A stretch of DNA of 64,000 nucleotides from Lachnospiraceae bacterium AM48-27BH. GTDB lineage: Bacteria > Bacillota > Clostridia > Lachnospirales > Lachnospiraceae. Position numbers and translations under genes: made by a program. Position 1 is the stretch's first letter. Each line of letters begins with the position of its first letter. The notes beneath the pieces were generated by a model. It had not been told where the DNA came from and ran no database searches. It saw nothing but the letters and a program-made list of their open reading frames with translations. Positions 27,107 through 37,651 of this stretch are shown here, piece after piece. Location of the stretch: assembly GCA_003478355.1 (NCBI GenBank), contig QUFC01000006.1, positions 62,001 to 126,000 of the forward strand, read 5' to 3'.

Positions 27107-27923
27107 AGCGAAAATAAACAAAATGATTCTTCTGGTGTTATCGGTCCTTGTCAGCATCGTATTTCTTTTTCCGATTGTTTGGATTGTGTTATCGTCCTTT
27201 AAAGGCGGAAATGAAATATTTGCATGGCCGCCAACCTTATTTCCGAAACATTTTTCTTTGGAAAACTATAAAGATGCTTTTGAAAAAGGAAATTTTATTC
27301 TTTATTTCAAAAATAGTGCCATAGTGACCATCTGTTCCACGGCGTTAGCGGCAGTGATCAATTTCATGGCGGGATATGCATTTGCAAAGTATGATTTTAA
27401 AGGCAGTAATGTTATATTTTTGATTTTTATTTCCACAATCATGCTTCCGCTGGAAGTGTTGATGATTCCGATTTTTCAGACGGTAAAAGCGTTTGGACTT
27501 TACAATACGTTAGCGGGTGTTATCATTCCTCCGGCTGCAACACCGACAGGCGTGTTTCTGGTTCGCCAGTTTTTCCTGTCTGTTCCGGACGAACTGATGG
27601 AAGCGTCGAGAATTGACGGCGCAAGTGAGTTTCAGATCATGAAAAATGTCATGCTTCCAATTGCAAAGCCAATCATCAGTGTGCTTGTAATTTTTAACTT
27701 TATGTGGCGTTGGAATGATTATATGTGGCCGCTGATTGTATTGCGTAGTTCCAAATTATATACTGTTCAGTTGGCGTTAAAATCTTTCTCAGGAGAATTT
27801 TCTGTGGATTGGAATGGATTATTGGCAATGTCGGTTATTACAATGGTTCCTGTTCTGGTGATTTTTTTGATCTTCCAGAAGCAGTTTATTCAGGGAATCG
27901 CAACCTCTGGTCTGAAGGAGTAA
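27099..27923 (+). CDS. Sugar ABC transporter permease (UgpE/YesQ type)
   Basis: 274 residues, six helices, EAA loop MEASRIDGASEFQIMKNVMLPIAKP near residues 167-191, C-terminus GIATSGLKE. Translationally coupled to the upstream permease. AAAGGAGG precedes the ATG within the upstream gene. Confidence 0.92.
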   Translation: MTRAKINKMILLVLSVLVSIVFLFPIVWIVLSSFKGGNEIFAWPPTLFPKHFSLENYKDAFEKGNFILYFKNSAIVTICSTALAAVINFMAGYAFAKYDFKGSNVIFLIFISTIMLPLEVLMIPIFQTVKAFGLYNTLAGVIIPPAATPTGVFLVRQFFLSVPDELMEASRIDGASEFQIMKNVMLPIAKPIISVLVIFNFMWRWNDYMWPLIVLRSSKLYTVQLALKSFSGEFSVDWNGLLAMSVITMVPVLVIFLIFQKQFIQGIATSGLKE

Positions 27924-27926
27924 TGT

Positions 27927-29224
27927 ATGAAAATAGCAGTAACGAAAAAAGGAATGTATCAGGGAATAGAAAAAGAAGAGTATACGATTTTTATGGAATT
28001 CCATATGCCAAAGCTCCAGTTGGGGAAAAGCGGTTTTGTCCTCCGGTTTCAGCGGAGGCTTTTGAAGGAATCAGAGACTGCACCCGTCCCAAAATCCGGC
28101 CGTGGATGAAGAATCCTGAGCCAGATTCTGCGGTGGGAAAAGAGTTCTGTTTTGCAAAAGAATACCTGCATCCGCGTTCAGAAGATAGTCTGCAATTACA
28201 TATCTGGACTCCGGCAAAAATGACAGATGAGAAATTGCCGGTGGCCGTCTGGATTCATGGGGGAGGTTTCCAAAAAGGATACGGAACGGAAGTGGAAATC
28301 GATGGAGCTGGCTTTTGCAAACGTGGCGTGATTTTGGTGTCCGTTGAATACCGGATGGCGGCTTTTGGATTTTTATGTCACCCATGGCTGGCCAAAGAAC
28401 AAGGCGGAATATGTGGCAATTATGGAATCTGGGATCAGATTGAGGCTTTAAAATGGGTGAAACAGTATATTGCTGATTTTGGTGGCGATCCAGATAAAGT
28501 GACAATCATTGGTCAGTCCGCAGGGGCAATGAGTGTTCAGATTCTGGCTTCTTCTCCGTTAACCACAGGATTATTCCGTGGTGCTGTCATGCAGAGTGGC
28601 GGCGGTTATGAGAGCCCGCTGACCATTGGAACAGTCCAGAATGCTGCAGAAAAAATAGGAGAGCAGTTTGTGGAAGAACTGGGAGTTAAGTCCTTGAAAG
28701 AACTGCGGCAGATACCAGCTGAAACACTATGTCAGGCAGCGGATGCGTTTCAGATGAAATATCAGGGAAAATTGTTATTTACTCCGGTAGTAGATGGTTG
28801 GCTTCTTCCGGGAACACTGGATGAAATAATAAGAAATAATCAGTATGCGGATATTCCATATCTGGTAGGAAGCAATGCAGACGATATGTGTACAGAAGAT
28901 CTGGCAAAAGGAATGGAAAAATTTGCTTCTAAAGCGGAAGAATTAGGAAGAAAACCAGTGTGGGTGTATCGGTTTAAGCAGGTGCCTCCAGCCAATCAGG
29001 AAGGAATGTATCAGGGTTCCTATCACTCTGCGGAATTGTGGTATGTATTTGAAACCTGTGAAAGAGGAAGCAGACCCTTTGGAAAGGCAGATTACCGTTT
29101 ATCGAAACGTATGGCTGATTGCTGGTGTGATTTTGTGACTTTTGGAAATCCAGATCCAGATGGAAACAGGGGGTGGAGTGCTTATAAAAATGAGAAAGAT
29201 GTTTTTCCGTTTGTAGAAAAGTAA
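27927..29224 (+). CDS. Type-B carboxylesterase, frameshifted at 27988
   Basis: About 432 residues when joined. The true start is MKIAVTKKGMYQGIEKEEYT at 27927; the frame then shifts at the T5 run 27988-27992, and one extra T gives YTIFYGIPYAKAPVGEKRF, the conserved start of this family. The rest is intact: oxyanion region WIHGGGFQKG, nucleophile elbow GQSAGAMS, and catalytic His in SYHSAELWYVFE. Cytoplasmic, no signal peptide. Standing between a sugar importer and GH105, it probably deacylates imported acetylated or otherwise esterified oligosaccharides. Lipid or xenobiotic esters are less likely here. Confidence 0.88.
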
Positions 29225-29237
29225 AAGGGGAATGAAC

Positions 29238-31753
29238 ATGAAAACAATAGAATATCCTCTTTTTCGAGGACAATATATTAACCGTTTTGTGACGACTGGA
29301 ACATTTACTCAAATACAGAAATTTGAACGCGCGACATTGAAGGGCAAGGTAAATGAATGGCTGGATAAAGGATTTGCCATTCATGAGAATCCATGTCGGA
29401 AAGAATTTGTGAAGAAAAGAGATGGAAATATACCAGAGTTGCTGCTGTTAGAAGGGGATGACACTTATGAAGAAATTCAGGTGTTTGGCCAGAGCAGAAA
29501 GCCAAGAATGTATTTCCCATTTGGCAACATTGGATACGACGCTTCATTTTTCTATAAATGTCCTACTTATATCCGGACGTACTGTTATGTAGATTTATGG
29601 ATGCCGGATCAGGAGGACACGGAATTAGAGATTGAGACTTGTGGAGGAGTGACGATCTGGAATAATCATGTTCTGGTTACAGACTATATCCCATTTACCA
29701 GAAATCTGGTAAAAAGAACAACTGTAACGATTCATCTGGAAAAGGGATGTAATCATCTGGTAGTCTGTCTGGATGACTTGGCAGAGCGGGATACGGATTA
29801 TTATTTCCGACTGAGGTATCAGGCACGCAGATTCCGAAAATGGTGCTTCCGTTGCCAGAAAATTCTGATGCAGGAAAAATAAAACGGTATGAGTCAATTT
29901 TGGAAAACCTCTATTTTACCAGGGAATCGTATTCAGAAGGAAAGATAAGTCTGTCGATACCTACGGAATTGATAGATCAGAATAACAGTGATGAGTTGCA
30001 GGTGTTTTTACCGAGCAACAGCGGAGATATTCTTCAGATGCTGGTCACCAGCGGGATGACAGTGAAAGGGGGAATCCATTTCCCATTGCTTCCAGAGGGA
30101 AAGGAACTGGCAATTGCGGATGTTCAGGATATTTTACCTGGATATAAGGATTTTCTGTTCCATATGCAGGATGGTGAAGTGGGAATCAACCGGAATATCG
30201 GCTGCCAGATTGTCTGGAAGAAGTTGCAGCAGAAAGGCAGCGAAAAGATAGAAGAACGCCGGAAGGAATTTCTGGATATCTTGTGTGAATATGGTGCAGA
30301 TAATATCTACAAAGCAGCTGCCATGTTCCAGACAGGAACCGATATCCAGAAAGCGGAGCAGATTTTGCTGAAAATGTTGGGTGGTGTCAATGCGCGGGAA
30401 GATTGTTCGGATTTTTGCTTTATTGTGATTTTGTATATTTATAAAAAATTTTATAAAGATCTGTCGGAGACAGCCAGAAAAGAGATTGAAAAAGCGGCAG
30501 TCAACTATCGATACTGGATTGATGAACCTGGCGATGATGTGATGTGGTTTTTCAGTGAAAATCATGCGTTACTGTTCCACATCTGTCAGTATTTAGCGGG
30601 AAGTTATTTCCCGAAACAGGTATTTACCAACAGTGGACGGATTGGCCAAGAGGTAAAACAACATGGAGAAGAACTGTTAAATGAATGGTTTGATGCTTTC
30701 TTTGAAGAGTTTGTGACCGAGTGGAATTCCAATGCGTATATTCCGATTGATGTACATGGATTTGGATTCCTTTATAATCTGACAGATAAGGATACTCCAC
30801 TACATGAAAAAGCGAAAAAAGCATTGGATATGGTGGCGTACAGCATTACTATGAATGCCCATAAAGGGGTTGTCATGACAAGCTTTGGAAGAACTTATGA
30901 GAAAGAATTAAAGGGAAATGATAACACCGGAATCACAACATTATTATACATTCTTTATAATGCAGGTCATCTGAACTGTGACGGTGCAGGCAGTATCGCG
31001 TTAGCGGTAAGTGATTATACAGCACCGGAGGAATACCGGGAGAATATCAATCCGAAAGAGAATATGATTTTTATGAATACACAGGGATATGAGAGACATG
31101 TAAACCTGTATTTATATAAAAATCAGGATGTGGTATTGTCAACAGCAGTTCAGTACAAACCATTTAAGAAAGGATATCAGGAGCATATCGTACAGGCAGC
31201 CATTGATTCTACGGCACAGGCGTTTGTCAATCATCCGGGAGAGGTTCAGCCGTATGGAACAGGACGTCCTAATTTCTGGGCTGGAAATGGGGAGCTGCCG
31301 CTGGCTGTTCAGGATAAAGACCTGGCAGTGATGGTTTACCGTATTTCTAAGGAGAACCGGATTGATTTTACCCATGCATATATGCCGCTTGGTGAATTTG
31401 AAGCCTATATCTTGGAGTCAGATCTTGCGGCAGCAGAAAAAGATGAGGCATATATCGGAGTAAAGGCTTTGAATGGCTGTCAATTGGTAGAAAAAGGAGT
31501 TACTGCATATCGGGAATTGGTAAGTGAAGGACGGAATAATGTCTGGGTGATTTGTGTAGGCACAAAATCAGAATATCGTGATTTGAAGAAATTTGTCGCG
31601 CATTTAAAAAATATTACAATTCAGGATGATGGAGACCATGTGGCAGTAACCGATGGGGCAAGGGTTCTGGATGTGAATATCGATGGAACTTTTACGGTAA
31701 ATGGAGAAGAAACGGTTCACTATCCGCTTGATTGGAAAGGTGTAAAAAGATAG
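29238..31753 (+). CDS. Unassigned 838-residue glycan-locus protein (possible lyase or hydrolase), frameshifted at 29822
   Basis: I do not recognise a named family. Joining 29238-29882 and 29840-31753 by one G at 29822-29823 gives FRLRYQGTQIPKMVLPLPEN and one 838-residue chain. The N-terminal 200 residues look like a beta-rich carbohydrate-binding or galactose-binding module (IETCGGVTIWNNHVLVTDYIPF). The middle is alpha-helical and toroid-like, with the motif WFFSENHALLFH near residue 434 and TEWNSNAYIPIDVHGFG near 495-511. The C-terminal 200 residues look like a beta-sandwich. This layout recalls heparinase II/III-like lyases and alpha/alpha-toroid enzymes. No signal peptide. Ribosome site AAAAGGGG before ATG 29238. 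Between an esterase and GH105, so a role in uronate-containing oligosaccharide breakdown is inferred. Confidence 0.65.
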
Positions 31754-31763
31754 GGGGCAGAAC

Positions 31764-32840
31764 ATGAATAGGGAGAATTATGAGACTGTTTTAAGACGGG
31801 TTTCTGACCGGATGATGAACATGAAGCAGGATGGAATTCAGGAAAAATATCCGATTAGTCTGCTGGATATGGAGGCATGGGAATGGCCTCAGGGAGTTGG
31901 TCTGTACGGATTGTTCCGGTATTATAAGACTTCAAAAGATGAAGATATTTTAAAATTTCTGATTCGTTGGTATGATGACAGAATCGCAGAGGGACTTCCA
32001 GAGCATAATGTTAATACAACGGCTCCGATGCTTACGCTTCTGTGTCTTTATGAGGAGACTGGAAAGGATGGGTATTTAAAGGAAATCAAGGATTGGGCCC
32101 GTTGGATCATGGAAGATGGAGGATTAATCCGGACAGGTGACGGACTGTTTCAGCATATGATCACGGGAGATCCCAATGCAGATGAGATTCTGATTGATAC
32201 GTTATTTATGACGGTCTTATTCTTGGCTAAAGCAGGGGTCCTATTAAAGCGTCAGGACTATATTGATGAAGCGAATTTCCAGATTCTGCAGCACATAAAA
32301 TATCTTTTGAATAAACAGGAGGGTCTGTTTTATCACGGATTTAATTTTAAACGAAATGATAATTATGGAGAAGTTCTGTGGGGCAGAGGAAATTGCTGGT
32401 ATACCATTGTATTGATGGATTATCTGGAGACGATTCCAGTTGATGAGAGTTTGAAACGGTATTTCCTGTCGGTTTATAGAAATCAGGTGGCGGCGCTGAA
32501 AAAGTATGCGGATAAAGAAACCGGTTTATGGCATACGGTGATCAATGATGCGGATACTTATCTGGAATTATCGGCTAGTTCGGGATTTTTGGCAGGTATC
32601 ATGCATGGAATCCGTAGCGGATATTTGAAAATGGAAGAATATCAGGTGGTTGTTGATAAGGCATTGGGAAATTTAGATTCATACATTGATGCTGATGGAA
32701 CGGTTCTTCAGGTTTCTTATGGAACACCGATTGGATTGGATGAGGACTTTTATAAAAATATTCCATGTTATCCGATGACATATGGTCAGGCGATGATGAT
32801 TCTGGCATTGCAGGAAGCAATGATTTATCAGTCCAAGTAA
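31764..32840 (+). CDS. GH105 unsaturated glycuronyl hydrolase (YteR/YesR-like)
   Basis: 358 residues forming an (alpha/alpha)6 barrel. Family features: WEWPQGVGLYGLFRYY near the N-terminus, ADEILIDTLFMTVLFLAKAG with the catalytic Asp, and WGRGNCWYTIVLMDYL. GH105 enzymes hydrate and cleave the 4,5-unsaturated uronic acid left at the non-reducing end by polysaccharide lyases, so the locus should handle lyase products such as unsaturated rhamnogalacturonan or glucuronan oligosaccharides. It starts 10 bp after the unassigned protein. Cytoplasmic. AGGGGGCAG precedes the ATG. Confidence 0.9.
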   Translation: MNRENYETVLRRVSDRMMNMKQDGIQEKYPISLLDMEAWEWPQGVGLYGLFRYYKTSKDEDILKFLIRWYDDRIAEGLPEHNVNTTAPMLTLLCLYEETGKDGYLKEIKDWARWIMEDGGLIRTGDGLFQHMITGDPNADEILIDTLFMTVLFLAKAGVLLKRQDYIDEANFQILQHIKYLLNKQEGLFYHGFNFKRNDNYGEVLWGRGNCWYTIVLMDYLETIPVDESLKRYFLSVYRNQVAALKKYADKETGLWHTVINDADTYLELSASSGFLAGIMHGIRSGYLKMEEYQVVVDKALGNLDSYIDADGTVLQVSYGTPIGLDEDFYKNIPCYPMTYGQAMMILALQEAMIYQSK

Positions 32841-32863
32841 TCAAAATTAAGAGAAGATAAGAT

Positions 32864-32925
32864 ACAGGCGTTCGTTTGGAGGCATGAGCAGTCAGTGCCA
32901 GAAAAATGAACGCTTGTGTTTTGTT
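32864..32925 (+). terminator. Terminator closing the esterase/GH105 operon
   Basis: ACAGGCGTTC pairs with GAACGCTTGT, an inner GGCA/TGCC stem lies between, and GTTTTGTT follows. Confidence 0.6.
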
Positions 32926-33012
32926 CTCATAGAATATTAAAATGTTTTGTGATATACTAAAAATGATTGATTCAAGTTGAATTTTCAGAAAGAAAGGAAG
33001 ACCATTTGATTT

Positions 33013-33768
33013 ATGAAAAAGATGATTTCCTGGAATGTTAATGGGCTTCGGGCCTGTGTAGGCAAGGGGTTTTTAGATTATTTTAAGGAGATGGATGCGG
33101 ATATTTTCTGTATCCAGGAGAGCAAGCTTCAGGAGGGCCAGATCGAGCTGGACTTAGAGGGTTATCACCAGTATTGGAATTATGCCAAGAAAAAGGGCTA
33201 TTCCGGTACGGCATTATTTACTAAGGAAGAGCCGGTTTCCGTTGCTTATGGCATCGGGATCGAGGAGCATGATCAGGAGGGACGTGTGATCACGGCGGAA
33301 TTTGCGGATTATTACGTGGTGACCTGCTATACGCCTAATTCCCAGAGTGAGCTGGCGAGACTTTCCTACCGGATGACGTGGGAGGACGCATTTTTAGCCT
33401 ATTTAAAGGGATTGGAGCAGAAAAAGCCTGTGATCTTCTGTGGAGACTTAAACGTGGCCCATGAGGAGATCGACCTGAAAAATCCGAAAACCAACCGCAA
33501 CAATGCCGGTTTTACAGATCAGGAGCGGCAGAAATTTACGGATCTTTTAGCGGCTGGATTTATTGACACATACCGTTATTTTTACCCGGATACGGAAGGG
33601 GTATATTCCTGGTGGTCTTACCGGTTTAAGGCCAGAGAGAAAAACGCCGGCTGGCGTATCGACTATTTTTGTGTATCAGAGTGTCTGAAGGAGCGTCTGG
33701 TCAGCGCATCCATTCATACCGAGGTGACGGGCTCTGATCACTGTCCTGTGGAGCTGGTGATCTCATGA
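33013..33768 (+). CDS. xth: Exodeoxyribonuclease III (AP endonuclease)
   Basis: 251 residues, ExoIII/APE1 family DNA repair enzyme. Motifs: [15 protein letters not shown] at the N-terminus, FCIQESKLQ (metal Glu), [45 protein letters not shown] (catalytic Asp/Asn) and GSDHCPVEL (catalytic Asp-His) at the end. Its ATG overlaps the downstream ABC-F gene (ATGA), and the ribosome site is AAAGGAAG. Confidence 0.95.
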   Translation: MKKMISWNVNGLRACVGKGFLDYFKEMDADIFCIQESKLQEGQIELDLEGYHQYWNYAKKKGYSGTALFTKEEPVSVAYGIGIEEHDQEGRVITAEFADYYVVTCYTPNSQSELARLSYRMTWEDAFLAYLKGLEQKKPVIFCGDLNVAHEEIDLKNPKTNRNNAGFTDQERQKFTDLLAAGFIDTYRYFYPDTEGVYSWWSYRFKAREKNAGWRIDYFCVSECLKERLVSASIHTEVTGSDHCPVELVIS

Positions 33769-35612
33769 ATTTAGTGACCATTGAACATCTGACCAAATCT
33801 TATACGGAACGGTTGATCTTTGACGATACAGATTTCTCCATCAATGAAGGGGAGAAGATCGGTCTGATCGGCATCAATGGAACCGGCAAATCTACTTTAT
33901 TAAAAATCGTGGCCGGTTTAGAGGAGCCGGACAAGGGAACTGTGGTGCGAGGAAGAAACCTGGATATGCGTTATCTGCCGCAGAACCCGAAATTTACGGA
34001 GGGTGATACCATCATCGAGAGCATTCTCCGGGACAATGAAGGCCATCCCCACATCTGGGATATGGAGAGTCAGGCGAAGACCATGCTGACAAAGGTCGGC
34101 ATCTATGATTTTGACGCCAAGGTAGAGACCTTGTCAGGCGGACAGCGGAAGCGGGTGGCGCTTGTCAGTACGCTGATGGCGGACACGGATCTGTTGATCC
34201 TGGACGAGCCAACCAACCATTTAGACAGTGATATGGCAGACTGGCTGGAAGATCATCTGAAGAAATTCCGCGGCGCGATCCTGATGATCACCCATGACCG
34301 TTATTTCCTGGACAGTGTGGCAAACCGGATCGTAGAACTTGATAAGGGCAAATTTTACAGCTATCAGACCAATTATGAGGGGTATCTGGAGATGCGTGCT
34401 GAGCGTCTGGACATGGCTCAGGCATCAGAGCGGAAACGTCAGTCTATTTTACGGGTGGAGTTAGAGTGGGTGAAGCGTGGCGCAAGAGCCCGTTCTACCA
34501 AGCAGAAAGCCCATATCCAGCGATACGAGGCTCTGCGTGACCAGAAAGGCCCGGAGCTTGACCAGAGTATGGAGCTGGAGTCTATTTCCAGCAGACTGGG
34601 ACGGACGACTGTGGAGCTGGATCATCTGTGTAAGGCATATGGAGATAAGACCTTAATAAAAGATTTTACCTACATTTTTCTAAAAAATGACCGGGTTGGA
34701 ATCATCGGTCCCAATGGCAGCGGCAAGTCCACGCTGATGAAGATGATCGCTGGATGGGTACAGCCGGACAGCGGAACCATCGAGATCGGCCAGACCGTGA
34801 AAATGGGCTATTTCTCCCAGGAAAATGAAGCCATGGATGAGAGCCTGAAGGTGATCGATTACATCAAAAATGTGGCAGAGTATGTACAAACGAAGGATGG
34901 AAGTGTCAGTGCCTCCATGATGCTGGAGCGTTTCTTATTCCCATCCAGCGTCCAGTACACCACCATTGACCGTTTATCTGGCGGTGAGAAGCGGAGACTG
35001 TATCTGCTGCGGATCCTGATGGATGCGCCAAATGTACTGCTTTTAGACGAGCCTACCAATGACCTGGATATCCGCACCTTAACGATTCTGGAGGACTACC
35101 TGGATTCCTTCCAGGGCATTGTGATCACCGTATCCCATGACCGGTATTTCCTGGATCGTATCGTGCGGAGGATCTTTGCTTTCGAGGGCAACGGCAAGAT
35201 CACCCAGTATGAGGGCGGTTTCACCGATTATCAGGCGGCGGTGCTGCGGAAAGAGGTAGAGGCTGAGGCGATGGAAGCTGGGAATCCGAAGGCAGGCGTC
35301 AAATCAGATAAATCAAAGGATGAAAAATCCGAGGAGGACTCCAAATTATCCAAAAAGACCTGGAACGGCGGCCCCAAAAAGCTGCGTTTTACCTACCAGG
35401 AGCAGAAGGACTGGGATGTGATCGAGAGCCAGATCGAGAAGCTGGAAGAAGAGATCGCAGATCTGGACGTCCAGATGGAGAAAGCTGCCAGCGATTTTGT
35501 GAAACTGAAAGAACTGATGGATCGCAAGGCACAGGCTGAAAGCGAGCTGGATGCCAAGATGGAGCGGTGGATGTATCTGAATGATCTGGCGGAGAAGATT
35601 GAAAGGCAGTAG
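33765..35612 (+). CDS. ABC-F family ATPase (Uup-like)
   Basis: 615 residues, two ABC domains in tandem and no membrane segments. Walker [10 protein letters not shown] near residue 40 and GPNGSGKST near 320, signatures [11 protein letters not shown] and [11 protein letters not shown], Walker [13 protein letters not shown] and [12 protein letters not shown]. The interdomain linker has the basic helix [25 protein letters not shown] typical of Uup. The C-terminal coiled coil ([21 protein letters not shown]) also fits Uup. These proteins act at ribosomes or on DNA branch structures. Coupled to exonuclease III by a 4-bp overlap. Confidence 0.93.
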   Translation: MNLVTIEHLTKSYTERLIFDDTDFSINEGEKIGLIGINGTGKSTLLKIVAGLEEPDKGTVVRGRNLDMRYLPQNPKFTEGDTIIESILRDNEGHPHIWDMESQAKTMLTKVGIYDFDAKVETLSGGQRKRVALVSTLMADTDLLILDEPTNHLDSDMADWLEDHLKKFRGAILMITHDRYFLDSVANRIVELDKGKFYSYQTNYEGYLEMRAERLDMAQASERKRQSILRVELEWVKRGARARSTKQKAHIQRYEALRDQKGPELDQSMELESISSRLGRTTVELDHLCKAYGDKTLIKDFTYIFLKNDRVGIIGPNGSGKSTLMKMIAGWVQPDSGTIEIGQTVKMGYFSQENEAMDESLKVIDYIKNVAEYVQTKDGSVSASMMLERFLFPSSVQYTTIDRLSGGEKRRLYLLRILMDAPNVLLLDEPTNDLDIRTLTILEDYLDSFQGIVITVSHDRYFLDRIVRRIFAFEGNGKITQYEGGFTDYQAAVLRKEVEAEAMEAGNPKAGVKSDKSKDEKSEEDSKLSKKTWNGGPKKLRFTYQEQKDWDVIESQIEKLEEEIADLDVQMEKAASDFVKLKELMDRKAQAESELDAKMERWMYLNDLAEKIERQ

Positions 35613-35668
35613 ATGAAGAAACGTGTGAAAATAGGTATCAAAAATAAAGCAGATATGGGAGAGCAGGG

Positions 35669-37651
35669 TTGAAGCAGTTTAGAGTGGTGGCAGAAACAGA
35701 CAGAAATTACCCGATGGGGCTTACGATTGATGGAAAGAGGATTCATGTGTCGGTGAAATGGCCGGGTAGTGCCTGCAGTCTGGTGTTGACGGAGGAGCAG
35801 GGGGAGACGGCTGTATTTGAGATGGCTCAGGAGCTTCGGCAGGGGGATGTGTGGAACCTGACATTGGAGACAGACCGGCAGATCAAAGGCTGTTTTGTTT
35901 ATGGCTTTCAGACAGAACAGGGATGGCTTTTGGACCCTTATGGAAGAGTGTTTCGTGGACGGGAACTCTGGGGAGCGGAGACCGGTTCAGGGGTGGACTT
36001 AGAGACAGATTCGAGGACATTTCCGGAGACAGGTTTTAAGAGAAAGCTGGAGACAGTTGCTGGACAGACCGTGTTTGAATGGGGAGAGGACAAGCGTCCT
36101 CAGATCCCCTATGAGGATTGTGTGATCTATAAGGCCCATGTCCGTGGTTTCACGAAGCATCCAAGTTCTCATGTCCGTGACAGAGGGACATTCCGGGCGG
36201 TGATGGAGAAAATTCCATATATGAAGGAACTGGGTGTGACGACCTTGGAACTGATGCCGGTGATGGAATTTAACGAGGTGCGGGAAGAGACGGAAGTGCA
36301 TATGGTGAAGTTACCTGTGGATAACCAGCCGCCTAAATTAAATTACTGGGGATACGGCGACAGCTTTTTATTTGCTCCCAAGGCTTCTTATAGCTCCGGC
36401 AAACGGAAACACCCGGCGACAGAACTGAAAACTCTCGTCAGAGAACTTCATAAAAACAACATGGAGTTAGTTCTGGAGCTGTACGTCAGCGGAAAAGAAG
36501 ATCCGTCCATGGTGCTGGATGCTGTCCGTTACTGGGCGAGAGAATACCACATTGACGGCATTCACCTGGTAGGCGATGCACCGTTAAATCTGATCGGGCA
36601 GGACCCGTATTTAAGCCGCCTGAAGCTGTGGGCAGAATACTGGAATGGGGTGGACGAGGGAAGCCACCGTCATCTGGGCTGGTACAATGATGGCTTTTTA
36701 AGAGATATGCGTCAGGTATTAAAGGGGGATGACGGAGGCTTAAACCGTCTGGCTTACCGGGCCAAGTTGAATCTGGAAAAAAGCGCTGTGATCAACTACA
36801 TGGCGGGGACCAATGGTTTTACGCTGGCAGATATGGTTTCTTATAATGAAAAGCACAATGAAGCCAATGGCGAGCGTGGAAAAGACGGTCCGGAGGAAAA
36901 TGACAGCTGGAACTGTGGCGCAGAAGGGCCGACCAAGAAAAGAAAAGTGCTGGAGCTTCGCAAAAAGCAGATGAAAAATGCGGTGCTGATGCTGTTTTTC
37001 AGTCAGGGAACGCCCATGCTTCTGGCTGGTGATGAATTTGGCAATTCCCAGTCCGGCAATAACAATCCTTATTGTCAGGATAATGAGATCACATGGCTGA
37101 ACTGGAACCAGCAGAAGAGCAATGCGGAATTTTACCAGTTTGTAAAAGCGACCATTGCCTTCCGCAAGGCACATCCGGTTTTTCATCAGGTCAAACCGCT
37201 TCTTGGTATGGACAGTTTAGGCTGTGGACAGCCGGACATCTCCTGTCATGGGATGAAAGCATGGCAGCCGGATTTTTCTGATTCCTGTCATCAGCTTTCC
37301 ATCATGTATTGCGGAGAGTACGGACACAAGAAAGACGGAACCAGAGACGAGGATTTCCTGCTGATCTACAATATGCACTGGGAGCCGCATTCGTTTGCCC
37401 TGCCTAAGCTGCCGAAGGGACGCCGTTGGCATCTGGTGGTGGACACCGGGCGGAAGGAATCAGAGAATTTCTGGGAGAATGGAAATGAACCAATGTTAGA
37501 AGAGCAGAGGACCTATGAGGCGGAGCCGCGTTCTATCGTAGTTCTTATGGGGAAGACGCACCCGGAGTTGGAAGAAGAGTTAAAAACGAGAAAAACACGG
37601 CGGGAAAGACATAAAAACAGAGTATCAACAACGAAAGGACAGACACCATGA
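35669..37651 (+). CDS. GlgX-like GH13 protein lacking catalytic residues (probable pseudoenzyme)
   Basis: 660 residues with the layout of glycogen-debranching enzymes: an N-terminal CBM48-like domain (VYGFQTEQGWLLDPYGRVFRG), a TIM barrel and a C-terminal beta domain. The barrel is recognisable from YKAHVRGFT, LELMPVMEFNE, WGYGDSFLFAPKASY and GFTLADMVSYNEKHNEANGE. The active-site regions have drifted: region I reads LELYVSG instead of DVVYNH (about 267), region II GIHLVGD instead of GFRFDLA, losing the nucleophile Asp (about 297), and region IV AGTNGFT instead of THDGFT (about 380). Only the Glu of region III (WAEYWN) survives. TTG start at 35669 after GGGAGAGCAGGG; in-frame stop just upstream. 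A glycan-binding or regulatory role is possible. The 3' end overlaps glf by 4 bp. Confidence 0.85.
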   Translation: MKQFRVVAETDRNYPMGLTIDGKRIHVSVKWPGSACSLVLTEEQGETAVFEMAQELRQGDVWNLTLETDRQIKGCFVYGFQTEQGWLLDPYGRVFRGRELWGAETGSGVDLETDSRTFPETGFKRKLETVAGQTVFEWGEDKRPQIPYEDCVIYKAHVRGFTKHPSSHVRDRGTFRAVMEKIPYMKELGVTTLELMPVMEFNEVREETEVHMVKLPVDNQPPKLNYWGYGDSFLFAPKASYSSGKRKHPATELKTLVRELHKNNMELVLELYVSGKEDPSMVLDAVRYWAREYHIDGIHLVGDAPLNLIGQDPYLSRLKLWAEYWNGVDEGSHRHLGWYNDGFLRDMRQVLKGDDGGLNRLAYRAKLNLEKSAVINYMAGTNGFTLADMVSYNEKHNEANGERGKDGPEENDSWNCGAEGPTKKRKVLELRKKQMKNAVLMLFFSQGTPMLLAGDEFGNSQSGNNNPYCQDNEITWLNWNQQKSNAEFYQFVKATIAFRKAHPVFHQVKPLLGMDSLGCGQPDISCHGMKAWQPDFSDSCHQLSIMYCGEYGHKKDGTRDEDFLLIYNMHWEPHSFALPKLPKGRRWHLVVDTGRKESENFWENGNEPMLEEQRTYEAEPRSIVVLMGKTHPELEEELKTRKTRRERHKNRVSTTKGQTP

